Shown here: positions 9,671 to 19,334 of the stretch, piece by piece
Position numbering within the stretch: the stretch's first letter is position 1
Layout: each line of letters opens with the position of its first letter
From: Burkholderiales bacterium
GTDB lineage: Bacteria; Pseudomonadota; Gammaproteobacteria; Burkholderiales; Burkholderiaceae_C
Reading direction: 5' to 3'
NCBI GenBank assembly: GCA_947446855.1
Contig: CANFIH010000002.1
Location: 1-64,000, forward strand
DNA length: 64,000 bases
Translations under genes and position numbers: made by a program
Notes under the pieces: generated by a model
The model's input: the letters and a program-made list of their open reading frames with translations, nothing else
Databases searched by the model: none
Told to the model about the DNA's origin: nothing

Positions 9671-10681
9671 ATGATCAAGGTAGGACTATTGGGCGCCGGA
9701 CGTATCGGCAAGGTGCACGCAAAAAGCATTGGCGCCCATCCAGGCAGCAAACTGGTGGCCATCGCCGATGTCAACCAGGCCGCGGCCGAACAACTGGCCC
9801 GCGAGACCGGTGCCCTGGCTATGTCGGTGGACGCCATCATCAAGGACCCGGCCATTGACGCCGTGCTGATCGCCACCTCCACCGACACCCATTCGGACCT
9901 GATCGAGGCCGCCACCGCCGCCGGCAAGGCCGTGCTGTGCGAGAAGCCGGTGGACCTGAGCCTGGAGCGCGCCATGGCCTGCCAGGCCGCCGCTGCACGC
10001 AACGGCCGCCCGGTGATGATCGGCTTCAACCGCCGCTTTGACCCGAACTTTGCCATTCTGAAAAAAGCGCTGGATGCGGGTGAGATCGGCAAGAGCGAAC
10101 TGCTCTCCATCACCTCCTTCGATCCGGCGCCTCCACCCATCAGCTATGTGTTGGTCTCGGGCGGCATCTTCCGCGACAGCTCCATCCACGACTTCGACAT
10201 GGCCTGCTGGATGTTTGGCGGCGTGCCCGCCGAGGTCTCGGCCTTTGGCAGCAGCCTGGTCGACCCCGCAATTGGCGAGGCCGGCGACGTGGACACCGCG
10301 GTCACCACGCTGCGCTACGCCGATGGCCGCCTGGTGGTCATCCGCAATTCCCGCCGCGCCGTCTATGGCCATGAGCAGCGCCTGGAAGTGCTGGGCTCCG
10401 AGGGCATGTTGCAGGTGGGCAATGTGCTGGAAAACACGGTGGTCAAGAGCACGGTGGCCGGCTCGCTGTCCGCACGCCCCGAGCTGTTTTTCCTGGAGCG
10501 CTACATGCGTGCCTATGAGGCCGAATGGCGTGACTTTGTGGAGGCCGTGGAGCAGGGCAAGCCCATGCCGGTCACGCTGCAGGACGGCGTGAACGCCCTG
10601 CTGGTGGCCGAGGCCGCAACCCTGTCCAAGCAACTGGGCCGCGTGGTGAAGCTGGTCGACGGCCGCGCTGTCGCTTCCTGA
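9671..10681 (+). CDS. iolG: Inositol 2-dehydrogenase-like Gfo/Idh/MocA oxidoreductase
   Basis: MIKVGLLGAGRIGKVHAKSI, CEKPVDLSLERA, GGIFRDSSIHDFDMACWM. Confidence 0.8.
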   Translation: MIKVGLLGAGRIGKVHAKSIGAHPGSKLVAIADVNQAAAEQLARETGALAMSVDAIIKDPAIDAVLIATSTDTHSDLIEAATAAGKAVLCEKPVDLSLERAMACQAAAARNGRPVMIGFNRRFDPNFAILKKALDAGEIGKSELLSITSFDPAPPPISYVLVSGGIFRDSSIHDFDMACWMFGGVPAEVSAFGSSLVDPAIGEAGDVDTAVTTLRYADGRLVVIRNSRRAVYGHEQRLEVLGSEGMLQVGNVLENTVVKSTVAGSLSARPELFFLERYMRAYEAEWRDFVEAVEQGKPMPVTLQDGVNALLVAEAATLSKQLGRVVKLVDGRAVAS

Positions 10682-10705
10682 TCCATTGAACGGGCTATTG
10701 CAACC

Positions 10706-11656
10706 ATGATGAAAATGAGCCTGGTGACCGATGCGCTCGGTCACCTGCCCTTTGAGGACATGCTGGACACCGTGGCAGGCCTGGGCTTTGAAGCCATCGA
10801 GCTGGGCTGCGGCGGCTGGTCCAAGGCGCCCTTTGTCGCACTGGATGCCTTGCTGGACAGCCGGGCCGCGCGGGATCGGTTCATGGAGGCCCTTGCCAGG
10901 CGCGGCCTGGAGATCTCGGCCCTGAACTGCTCGGGTGAACAGCTGGCCCCGAACGCCAAGGGAGAGGCCCATCAACTCGTTGTTGAAAAGACCTACCGCC
11001 TGGCCGAACTGCTGGGCGTGAAAACCATTGTGATGATGTCGGGCTGCCCCGGTGGCAACAAGACCGACACCACGGTGAACTGGGTGACCAGCAACTTTTT
11101 CCCCGAACACCAGGCCATGCTGGACTACCAGTGGAACGATGTGTTCTTTCCCTATTGGGAGAAGACCGCCCGGCTCGCCAAGGACTGCGGCATTGACAAA
11201 GTGGCGCTGGAAAACCACCACTACAACCTGGTCTACAACCCGCAGACCATGCAGAAGATGCGCGCCGTGATCGACCCGGTGGTCGGCATGAACTTCGACC
11301 CCAGCCACCATATGTGGATGGGGGGCGACCCGATTGCCGCCCTGCGCGCCTACGGCAAGGACTTGATCCATTACATGCATGCCAAGGATGTACGCATCGA
11401 GCGCGGCATTGCGGATGCGCAGACGCTGATCGACACCCAATGGATGTTTGACCCGGCGCCGCGCGCCTGGAACTACGTGGCCTTGGGCCATGGCCACGAT
11501 GTGCAGTGGTGGAAGGAGTTCTATTCGGTGGCCCGCTACATCGGCTACGAGGGCACGGTGAGCCTGGAGATGGAAGACCTGTCCATGGACCCGCTCACCG
11601 GCGTGAAGAAATCCCTGGCAACCCTCAAGGCGGCGCTGCCCCGCTCCTTTGACTAG
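10706..11656 (+). CDS. Sugar phosphate isomerase/epimerase (TIM barrel)
   Basis: [25 protein letters not shown] and YMHAKDVR motifs. Confidence 0.8.
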   Translation: MMKMSLVTDALGHLPFEDMLDTVAGLGFEAIELGCGGWSKAPFVALDALLDSRAARDRFMEALARRGLEISALNCSGEQLAPNAKGEAHQLVVEKTYRLAELLGVKTIVMMSGCPGGNKTDTTVNWVTSNFFPEHQAMLDYQWNDVFFPYWEKTARLAKDCGIDKVALENHHYNLVYNPQTMQKMRAVIDPVVGMNFDPSHHMWMGGDPIAALRAYGKDLIHYMHAKDVRIERGIADAQTLIDTQWMFDPAPRAWNYVALGHGHDVQWWKEFYSVARYIGYEGTVSLEMEDLSMDPLTGVKKSLATLKAALPRSFD

Positions 11657-11666
11657 AGAAAGCACC

Positions 11667-12698
11667 ATGAGCTTGCGTATTGGAATCATCGGCTGCGGCG
11701 CCATCGGACAGGACCATGCACGGCGCCTGCACTTCAAACTCAGCGGTGCCACGGTGGTGGCGCTCAACGACATCAATCTGGAGGCCACCCAGGCCTTCTC
11801 GTTAGCCTCGGGCATCCACGCCCGCGTCTATGCAAACTACCAGGATGTGATCCAGGCCCAGGATGTGGATGCGCTGCTGGTCTGCAGCTGGGGCCTGGCC
11901 CATGAAGAGCAGGTGCTGGCCTGCATCGCTGCCGGCAAACCGGTGTTCTGCGAGAAGCCGCTGGCCACCACGGCGGCCGGTGGCCTGCGCATCGTGGAGG
12001 CTGAAGTGCAGCAGGGCAAGCAGCTGGTGCAGGTGGGCTTTATGCGCCGCTTCGATGCGGGCTACCGCGCCCTCAAACAAACCATCAACGCGGGCACCAT
12101 CGGCGATGTGCTGATGGCCCATTGCGCGCACCGCAACCCTGACGTGCCCGCCAACTACGGCGGTGATATGGCCATCACCGACTCGCATGTGCACGAACTC
12201 GATGTGCTGCGCTGGCTGCTCAACGACGACTATGTCACCGCCCAGGTGGTGCAGGGACGCAAGTCACGCAATGCACAGGGCGATCTGCACGACCCCATCA
12301 TGGTGCTGCTGGAAACCAGCCAGGGCATACGCATCGACACGGAAATTTTTGTGACCTGCCGCTTTGGCTACGACATCCAGTGCCATGTGGTGGGCGAGAC
12401 CGGCGTGGCCAGTCTGCCCGAGCCCGCCTCGGTGGCGCTGCGCTCGGCGGGGCGCCAGTCCACGGGGATTCTCATGGACTGGAAAGACCGGTTTATAGAC
12501 AGCTACGACGTGGAATTGCAGGAGTGGCTGCAGAGCACCCAGGCCGGATTGGTCTGCGGCCCCACAGCCTGGGATGGCTACTTCGCCACGGCCACGGCCG
12601 AGGCCTGCGTGGAGGCCCGTCACAGCAAGCAGATCGTGCCCATCCGCCTGGCAAGCCGCCCGGCGTTCTACGATCGCAGCAGCATTTTGAATCAGTAA
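11667..12698 (+). CDS. Gfo/Idh/MocA family oxidoreductase
   Basis: [43 protein letters not shown]. Confidence 0.8.
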   Translation: MSLRIGIIGCGAIGQDHARRLHFKLSGATVVALNDINLEATQAFSLASGIHARVYANYQDVIQAQDVDALLVCSWGLAHEEQVLACIAAGKPVFCEKPLATTAAGGLRIVEAEVQQGKQLVQVGFMRRFDAGYRALKQTINAGTIGDVLMAHCAHRNPDVPANYGGDMAITDSHVHELDVLRWLLNDDYVTAQVVQGRKSRNAQGDLHDPIMVLLETSQGIRIDTEIFVTCRFGYDIQCHVVGETGVASLPEPASVALRSAGRQSTGILMDWKDRFIDSYDVELQEWLQSTQAGLVCGPTAWDGYFATATAEACVEARHSKQIVPIRLASRPAFYDRSSILNQ

Positions 12699-12717
12699 TT
12701 GACAGTTGTTTATAATC

Positions 12718-12731
12718 GCAATGAATATTGC
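12718..12731. promoter_or_regulatory. GCAATGAATATTGC, putative operator between the Gfo gene and iolG2
   Basis: GCAAT-N4-ATTGC, located 16 bp upstream of the iolG2 ATG and just after TATAAT. Confidence 0.55.
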
Positions 12732-12746
12732 AGAAAGAGGATTCGT

Positions 12747-13754
12747 ATGGTCAAGATTGCAGTTTTAGGTTGTGGTCGCATCGGTGTGATGCATGCGCGT
12801 AACATCGCCAACCACCCGCGTGCCAGCCTGGCCACGGTGTTCGACATTTACCAGCCCGCAGCGGACAAGGTGGCGGCCGAACTGGGTGTGAAGACCTCTA
12901 AGTCGATCGAGGAAATTCTGGCCAACCCCGAGGTGGATGCGATTCTGATTGCCACCTCCACCAACACCCACGCCGACATCCTGGAGATGGCGGTGGCCGC
13001 CGGCAAGCCCATTCTGTGCGAGAAGCCGATTGACCTGAGCCTGGAGCGCGTCAACGCCTGCTATGAAAAGATCCGCCACAGCAGCGTGCCCATCATGCTG
13101 GGCTTTGTGCGCCGCTTTGATCCGGGCCACCGCGCCACACGCGACGCCGTGCGCCGCGGCGATGTGGGCGAATTGCACCAGGTCGTCATCACCTCGCGCG
13201 ACCCGGCCATGGCGCCCGATGCCTATATCCGCGTATCCGGCGGCATCTTCCGCGACATGACCATCCATGACTTTGACATGGCCCGCTTCATGTTGGGTGA
13301 AGAGCCCACGGAAGTGTTTGCCACGGGCAGCCGCCTGGTCAACCCCGCGCTGATGAACGAATTGCAGGACTACGACACCGTGCTGGTGACCCTGACCACC
13401 GCCAGCGGCAAGCAGTGCGTGATCACCAATTCCCGCCAGGCCGTCTACGGTTACGACCAGCGCGTGGAAGCCCTGGGCACCCTGGGTCTGGCCAGTTCGC
13501 AAAACCGCAAGAACCACGAGGCCACCCTGCACACCCAGGCCTTTACCGAGCGTTCGGAGCCCTATCAGAACTTCTTCATCGAGCGCTATTCGGAAGCCTT
13601 TGCCGCCGAGATCAGCGAGTTTGTGGATGCGATTGAACACAAGCGCGCACCCGAAGTCGGTTTTGCCGATGGCCGCCTGGCCCTGATGCTGGCCGAGGCC
13701 GCGCTGAAGTCTGCGCAGACCGGCCGCGTGGTCCATATGAGCGAAATGGGCTAG
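12747..13754 (+). CDS. iolG: Inositol 2-dehydrogenase (second IolG-like protein)
   Basis: MVKIAVLGCGRIGVMHARNI, CEKPIDLSLERV, GGIFRDMTIHDFDMARFM. Confidence 0.8.
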   Translation: MVKIAVLGCGRIGVMHARNIANHPRASLATVFDIYQPAADKVAAELGVKTSKSIEEILANPEVDAILIATSTNTHADILEMAVAAGKPILCEKPIDLSLERVNACYEKIRHSSVPIMLGFVRRFDPGHRATRDAVRRGDVGELHQVVITSRDPAMAPDAYIRVSGGIFRDMTIHDFDMARFMLGEEPTEVFATGSRLVNPALMNELQDYDTVLVTLTTASGKQCVITNSRQAVYGYDQRVEALGTLGLASSQNRKNHEATLHTQAFTERSEPYQNFFIERYSEAFAAEISEFVDAIEHKRAPEVGFADGRLALMLAEAALKSAQTGRVVHMSEMG

Positions 13755-13757
13755 GCC

Positions 13758-15194
13758 ATGTACCAAAAATTTGGTCTCTTTCTCAATGGCGCCTGGTGCG
13801 AAGCATCGGACAAACAAAGCGCCCCGGTCTTCAGCCCGGTGACGCAGGAGTCCCTGGGCCATGTGCCCTACGCGACCCATGCGGATACGGCGGAAGCGAT
13901 TGCCAGCGCAGCGCGCGCCTTTGAAATCTGGAAGCGCAAAACCTCGTTCGAGCGGGCCGACGCGCTGCATCTGGTCGCCGACATCATGACGCGTCGACGC
14001 GCCGAAGGTGCCACCATGATCACCATGGAGACCGGCAAGCCGCTGGTGCAGTCCGAGCGGGAATGGAACCTTTCCATCGACCAGTTCCGCTGGATGGCGG
14101 AGGAAGCCCGCCGCGTTTACGGCCGTGTGGTGGAAAGCCGCGTGCCCGGTGGCCGCTTCGAGATCAGCCATGAGCCGGTCGGTGTGGCCGCGGCCTTCAC
14201 CGCCTGGAATTTTCCGGCCGCCCTGATTGCCCGCAAGGTGGCACCGGCCCTGGCTGCCGGCTGCTCCATCATCGTTCGCCCCTCCAGCCAGACGCCGGGT
14301 GTGGCCATGGTGATGATTGACTGCATCCGGGAGGCCAATCTTCCCGCCGGCGTGGTCGGTCTGGTGGTCGGCCCCACCTCCACCACCTATGCGCCCATCA
14401 TGGCCTCGGCGGTGGTGCGCAAGGTCTCGCTCACCGGCTCCACCCGCGTCGGCCAGCAGATGCTGCGCGATGCCGCCGACACGGTGAAGAAGACCTCCAT
14501 GGAGCTGGGCGGCAATGCACCCCTGATTGTCTACAGCGATGCGGACCTGGAACTGGCGCTCAACGTGTCGGTGCCCACCAAGTTTGCGAATGCCGGCCAG
14601 GTGTGCGTCACGGCCGACCGCTTCTTCATCCATGAAAGCCTGCACGATGCCTTTGTCAAAGGCTTTGTGGAGCGCGCCCGCGCACTCAAGCTGGGTGATG
14701 GCATGGATGCCGCATCGCAGATGGGTCCGCTGATCAATGGCGGACGCATCGACGAGATGGAATCCATTGTGGAGAGCGCAGTGGCAGCCGGTGCCAAGGT
14801 GGCTACCGGTGGACGCCGCTCGCCGGCGCACGCCAAGGGCTTTTATTTCGAGCCCACGGTGCTGGTAAACGTCACGGACTCCATGAAGGTATTCGAGCAG
14901 GAGAACTTCGGACCCATCGCCGCCATCACCACCTTCCGGGATGACGACGAAGTCATTGCACGTGCCAATGCATCCGAGATGGGGCTCTCCGGCTATGCCT
15001 TCACCAGCAGCGCCAAGCGCATACGCGCCACGGTGGCCGGGCTCAAGGTCGGCATGGTCGGCATCAACAGCTTTGCCATGGCGGCCTCGGAAGCGCCGTT
15101 TGGCGGCACCAAGTATTCGGGCATGGGGCGCGAGGGCGGTATCGAGGGCATCGCTGACTACCTCGACACCAAGCTGGCACAAATCGTTCTTTAA
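13758..15194 (+). CDS. NAD(P)-dependent aldehyde dehydrogenase (succinate-semialdehyde dehydrogenase-like)
   Basis: MELGGNAP, NAGQVCV catalytic Cys, EAPFGGTKYSGMGREGG. Confidence 0.85.
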   Translation: MYQKFGLFLNGAWCEASDKQSAPVFSPVTQESLGHVPYATHADTAEAIASAARAFEIWKRKTSFERADALHLVADIMTRRRAEGATMITMETGKPLVQSEREWNLSIDQFRWMAEEARRVYGRVVESRVPGGRFEISHEPVGVAAAFTAWNFPAALIARKVAPALAAGCSIIVRPSSQTPGVAMVMIDCIREANLPAGVVGLVVGPTSTTYAPIMASAVVRKVSLTGSTRVGQQMLRDAADTVKKTSMELGGNAPLIVYSDADLELALNVSVPTKFANAGQVCVTADRFFIHESLHDAFVKGFVERARALKLGDGMDAASQMGPLINGGRIDEMESIVESAVAAGAKVATGGRRSPAHAKGFYFEPTVLVNVTDSMKVFEQENFGPIAAITTFRDDDEVIARANASEMGLSGYAFTSSAKRIRATVAGLKVGMVGINSFAMAASEAPFGGTKYSGMGREGGIEGIADYLDTKLAQIVL

Positions 15195-15203
15195 GAGAAT
15201 CAC

Positions 15204-16016
15204 ATGATTAAAAATGCACTCAAGGAAATCTGGGCCCAGGGCAAGCCCAGCATCAACGGCTGGCTGTCCATTGGCAATCCGTTTACGGCCGAGATCATGG
15301 CGGCGCAGGGCTACGACAGCATCTGCATTGACATCCAGCATGGCGCGCTCGACTACAGCGACGTGCTGCCCATGTTCCAGGCCATGCGCGCCTCCGGCAT
15401 GACGCTGCTGGCCCGTGTGCCCTGGCTGGAACCCGGAATCATCATGAAGGCGCTGGACGCCGGCGCCTACGGTGTGGTCTGCCCCATGGTCAACACGGCG
15501 GAGCAAGCCGCGGAGTTTGTGAGCTATATGCGCTACCCGCCCCTGGGCCAGCGCTCCTTCGGCCCCACCCGCGCCAACTTTTCCGCCGGTGCCAACTACG
15601 CACAGGAGGCCAATGGCGAGATGCTGGCCTTTGCCATGGTGGAGACCGCCGAGGCCATGGACAACCTGGACGCGATTGCAGCCACGCCCGGGCTGGACGG
15701 CATCTATGTGGGCCCGGCCGACCTGACCTTCAGCCTGATGCAGGGCCGCCTGGCACCGGCCTTCGACCGCGAAGAGCCGGAGATGATTGAGGCCCTGAAA
15801 AAGATCGTCGCGGCCTGCAGGAAGAACAACATCCGTGCGGCCCTGCATTGCGGCACGCCCGAATACGCGGTGCGTGCGATTGAATGGGGTTTCAACATGA
15901 CCACCGTGTCGGGCGACTCGCGCCTGCTGGCCGCTGCGGCCGCGGAGAGCGTGGGCAAGTTCAAGAAGCTGGTGGGACAGAAGTCCGCACAGGCCGATGC
16001 CAAGGGAGCGTACTGA
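15204..16016 (+). CDS. HpcH/HpaI family aldolase
   Basis: SICIDIQHGALDY, GPADLTFSLM and AMVETAEAM motifs. Confidence 0.8.
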   Translation: MIKNALKEIWAQGKPSINGWLSIGNPFTAEIMAAQGYDSICIDIQHGALDYSDVLPMFQAMRASGMTLLARVPWLEPGIIMKALDAGAYGVVCPMVNTAEQAAEFVSYMRYPPLGQRSFGPTRANFSAGANYAQEANGEMLAFAMVETAEAMDNLDAIAATPGLDGIYVGPADLTFSLMQGRLAPAFDREEPEMIEALKKIVAACRKNNIRAALHCGTPEYAVRAIEWGFNMTTVSGDSRLLAAAAAESVGKFKKLVGQKSAQADAKGAY

Positions 16017-16984
16017 TGCCACACATCCTCATTGCCGGCAAGATCCATCCCAGCGGCATGGCGCTGCTCAAGAACGCGCCTGGCATCACCTACGACTATG
16101 TCGAAGAGGTGAGCGAGGCCAGCTACGCGCCGCTGGTCGCCAAGGCCGATGGCTTGGTCATTCGCACCCAGCCCTGCAGCGCGGCCACCATTGCCCTGGG
16201 CAAACAACTCAAGATCGTGTCCCGCCATGGCGTGGGTTACGACGCGGTGGATCTGGCCGCTGTCAATGCCCGCGGCATTGCGCTCGCGATTTGCGGCGAT
16301 GCCAATTCTGTTTCCGTGGCCGAGCACAGCATGATGCTGATCCTGGCTACGACCAAGCAAACCGTCAAGGCGGACCACGCGGTGCGCCATGGCGAATGGG
16401 GCTGGCGCAATCTGCTGGCCGCCCGCGAGGTGGGCGGTAAGAACCTGCTGATCATCGGCTATGGCCGCATCGGCAGGCACCTGGCGCGCATGGCTGCCGG
16501 CTTCAATATGCATATCCGGGCCTATGACCCCTACCTGCAGAAAACCGGTTGGCCTGCAGGCGACGTGACGCCTGTGGACACCCTGGAAGAGGGCCTGCGT
16601 TGGGCCGATGCCGTGTCGGTCAACGTGCCGCACAGCGGCAAAGCCTTGATTGGTGCAGCCGAGCTGGCATTGATGCGCTCCAACGCGGTTCTGGTCAACA
16701 CCGCACGCGGTGGCGTCATTGACGAGGCGGCGCTGGCTGCTGCGCTCAAGACCGGTGGGATCGCCGGTGCCGGCATCGATGTTTTTGAGACCGAGCCACC
16801 GACCAAGGACAACCTGTTTTTCGGCCTGCACAACGCCATCCTGACACCGCATATCGCCGGCCTGACCGCCGAAGCCGGTGAGCGCATGGCCATCTCTTCG
16901 GTGCAAAACGTGCTGGACTTTTTCAACGGCTGTATCGACCAGACCCTGGTGGTCAACCGGGATGCCTTGAAGGCAAGCGCTTAG
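16016..16984 (+). CDS. D-isomer-specific 2-hydroxyacid dehydrogenase
   Basis: IIGYGRIGRHLARMA, VNTARGGVIDEAAL, TPHIAGLTAEA. Confidence 0.85.
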   Translation: MPHILIAGKIHPSGMALLKNAPGITYDYVEEVSEASYAPLVAKADGLVIRTQPCSAATIALGKQLKIVSRHGVGYDAVDLAAVNARGIALAICGDANSVSVAEHSMMLILATTKQTVKADHAVRHGEWGWRNLLAAREVGGKNLLIIGYGRIGRHLARMAAGFNMHIRAYDPYLQKTGWPAGDVTPVDTLEEGLRWADAVSVNVPHSGKALIGAAELALMRSNAVLVNTARGGVIDEAALAAALKTGGIAGAGIDVFETEPPTKDNLFFGLHNAILTPHIAGLTAEAGERMAISSVQNVLDFFNGCIDQTLVVNRDALKASA

Positions 16985-17010
16985 GTTTTTCTGAGGTGTC
17001 TCCCTCACTT

Positions 17011-17043
17011 GGGCGTTCTCTGAAAAGAGGACGCCTTTTTTTA
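17011..17043 (+). terminator. Rho-independent terminator
   Basis: GGGCGTTCTCT-GAAA-AGAGGACGCC followed by TTTTTTT, just after the dehydrogenase stop. Confidence 0.8.
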
Positions 17044-17182
17044 ATTCTTATGGGGCAAACCGCATGTTCGTCACCTTCATACTGACTCTTTGGGACTGGC
17101 GAGAAGAGGCCCGCAAGGCGCGGGCCAGGCATCGGCCATGCGGAGAAGATGTGCTGGCCCTTGTGATGTGGGTATAACGGTT

Positions 17183-18082
17183 TTAAGCAGCGACCTCGTA
17201 ACCCGCTGCGGCCATCACGCGCAGCAATTCCTTGTGGCCGATCTGGGCCATCTTCAGCGGGGGATTGGGTTTGGGATCCTGCTCGGCCTCGACCACAAAC
17301 CAGCCTTCATAGCCGTGCGATGCCAGGCGTTTGACGATGGATTCAAAGTCCAGTGAGCCGTCGCCGGGCACGGTAAACGCACCCTTCAGCACGGCATCCA
17401 GAAAGCTCTCCTTGCTGCGGTCCAGTCCGTCCACCACGCTGCGGCGAATGTCCTTGGCGTGGACATGGCTGATGCGCTTGGCATGCTTGTCGATGACGCG
17501 CAAGACATCGCCGCCCGCAAAGGCCATGTGGCCGGCATCAAACAACAGGGGCAGGGTGGAGCCGGAATGCTTCATCATCAGATCCAGGTCTTCTTCCGTC
17601 TCGATGGGTGCTGCCATGTGGTGGTGGAAGGCAATGGGCATGCCCTGCTCGGTGCACCACTCGGCAAATTCGGTCATCTTGCGCGCGTAGACCTTGATCT
17701 GGTCTTCGGACAGTTTGCGCCTGGTGTTCAGCGGCGCGTTGCGATTGCCCTGGATGGTGCCTGCGGTTTCACCGTAGACGATGCAGGGGGCACCCAGGGC
17801 CTTGAAGGTGGCGATCTGTTGCGCAATGCGGTCTTTTTCACGTGCGACTTCCGAGTCCAGCAGCAGACCGGAGTACCAGCCACCGCAGAGGCGGATGTCG
17901 TGCGCCTGGAGGATGGGGCCCAGCACGGCGGCGTCCTGGGGGAACTTTCCACCGGTTTCTATGCCCGTGAAGCCGGCCGAGCGCGCCTCGCTCAGGCAGG
18001 TCTCCAGGCTGACATCGCCACCGAGTTCGGGCAGATCATCGTTGGACCAGGCGATCGGTGCGATTCCAAGTTTTGCTTTCAT
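17183..18082 (-). CDS. Inosose dehydratase-like TIM-barrel protein (IolE paralogue)
   Basis: MKAKLGIAPIAWSNDDLPELGG resembles IolE; YHHHMA-type and HVHAKDIR motifs. Confidence 0.75.
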   Translation of the reverse strand: MKAKLGIAPIAWSNDDLPELGGDVSLETCLSEARSAGFTGIETGGKFPQDAAVLGPILQAHDIRLCGGWYSGLLLDSEVAREKDRIAQQIATFKALGAPCIVYGETAGTIQGNRNAPLNTRRKLSEDQIKVYARKMTEFAEWCTEQGMPIAFHHHMAAPIETEEDLDLMMKHSGSTLPLLFDAGHMAFAGGDVLRVIDKHAKRISHVHAKDIRRSVVDGLDRSKESFLDAVLKGAFTVPGDGSLDFESIVKRLASHGYEGWFVVEAEQDPKPNPPLKMAQIGHKELLRVMAAAGYEVAA

Positions 18083-18192
18083 TTCGATTCCTAAGTAGGT
18101 GTGTGAGCGCAAGGCAAGATGTGAACCTGTGCCGTAAGCATCGGACAGGAGTACACGACTGCGAATTGTTTATTGCAATATTTATAGATTGC

Positions 18193-18206
18193 GCAATTTT
18201 AATTGC
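18193..18206. promoter_or_regulatory. GCAATTTTAATTGC, putative operator in the iolE2/rpiR divergent region
   Basis: Arms GCAATT/AATTGC around TT; further GCAAT/ATTGC half-sites at 18172-18179, 18188-18192 and 18222-18226. Confidence 0.6.
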
Positions 18207-18332
18207 AAATGGTCAATCTGTGCAATCCAGCGGAAAGCGACCTGTTCGTTTCCGGCCTCTCATGAGTCGCGGTGCCAAAAAATTCGCCGCTGGTCGTTCA
18301 CACGTTGCAATAAACGTTGTAAATTCAAAACC

Positions 18333-19220
18333 ATGCAACACGTAGACCCTCCCAAAGATTACGAAGAACTCATTCGAGTTATCCATGAACGCTACGAGGG
18401 CATGAGTAAGTCGTATCAATCGATTGCCGTGTATCTAACGCAGAACCCCAACGAAGTTGCAATCAAACCCGTCAACTCCATCGCGGAGACTTGTGGCATC
18501 CACGCGTCCAGTTTTGTTCGATTTGCACAGGCGCTGGGATACAAAGGATTTAAGGAACTGCAGCAGCTCTATCAGCAACGCTTGTCGACCGCTGCGCCCG
18601 GATTCAATGCCCGTGTGAAAGCCTTGCAATCAGAGCTTGCAGACCACAGCACAAAGTCCACTTTTCTTCAAGACCTGGTACACCGCGATATTGCATCCTT
18701 GCAGGAGTTGGTTGAGCTCACCTCTAAAGGCGATGTAGCCAAAGCCACCAAAATGATGGAGGTAGCCGACACCATTTACCTCATAGGCCAACTTCGCTCG
18801 GCACCGGTGGTGGAGTTGATGCGCTACGTACTCACGATGCTGGGTAAGCGCGCAGTGCTTTTGGATGCCAGTGGCGGTTTAACGACGCACATGGCCAACC
18901 TCATCCGACCACGCGACTTGCTGATCGCTGTGTCGTTCCGTTTTTACGCCAACGAAGTGGTGAATGTGGTGGAGAGTTGCGGCAATCGGCAGGTACCGAT
19001 CCTGGCCATTTCAGATTCAACACTCTCGCCATTGGCCAAGAATGCCGCGGTTCTGTTTACCGTGCCGGAGCACGAATACTCGTTTTCACGATCGCTCGCG
19101 GCCCCCATGTGTTTGGCCCAGGCCTTGATGGTGAACCTGGCCGCCAAACTGCAAAAACAGGTTGAACCAAGAATACCAACAGTCACTCAGCAGAAGCAGA
19201 AAAACCCGAGTGCGGGCTGA
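18333..19220 (+). CDS. RpiR/MurR family transcriptional regulator (HTH + SIS domain)
   Basis: N-terminal HTH (AETCGIHASSFVRFAQALGYKGFKELQQLYQQRL) and SIS domain (YLIGQLRSAPVVELMRYVL). Confidence 0.85.
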   Translation: MQHVDPPKDYEELIRVIHERYEGMSKSYQSIAVYLTQNPNEVAIKPVNSIAETCGIHASSFVRFAQALGYKGFKELQQLYQQRLSTAAPGFNARVKALQSELADHSTKSTFLQDLVHRDIASLQELVELTSKGDVAKATKMMEVADTIYLIGQLRSAPVVELMRYVLTMLGKRAVLLDASGGLTTHMANLIRPRDLLIAVSFRFYANEVVNVVESCGNRQVPILAISDSTLSPLAKNAAVLFTVPEHEYSFSRSLAAPMCLAQALMVNLAAKLQKQVEPRIPTVTQQKQKNPSAG

Positions 19221-19334
19221 TCTGCCTCTGAAGGTCGCATGCCTCGATGGGACCTGACTTTTTACCGATGCTGACCCTGCCGAGCCGAAAAAAAGGCAGA
19301 CCTCACCGGTCCATCCGACACCTTTGCCAAGGGC

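Noticed and set aside
9686-11815. 709-aa minus-strand ORF
   Set aside because: Antisense to iolG1 and the TIM-barrel gene; shadow ORF.
12765-16022. 1085-aa minus-strand ORF
   Set aside because: Antisense to iolG2, ALDH and HpcH aldolase, which have clear family motifs; low-complexity His/Gly/Ala-rich translation typical of GC-rich antisense frames.
17064-17177. 37-aa ORF MFVTFILTLWDWREEARKARARHRPCGEDVLALVMWV
   Set aside because: No RBS or recognised family; lies downstream of the terminator, could be chance.
19270-19310. Possible terminator CTGCC...GGCAG between rpiR and iolB
   Set aside because: Stem is short and the A-rich loop makes it weak.
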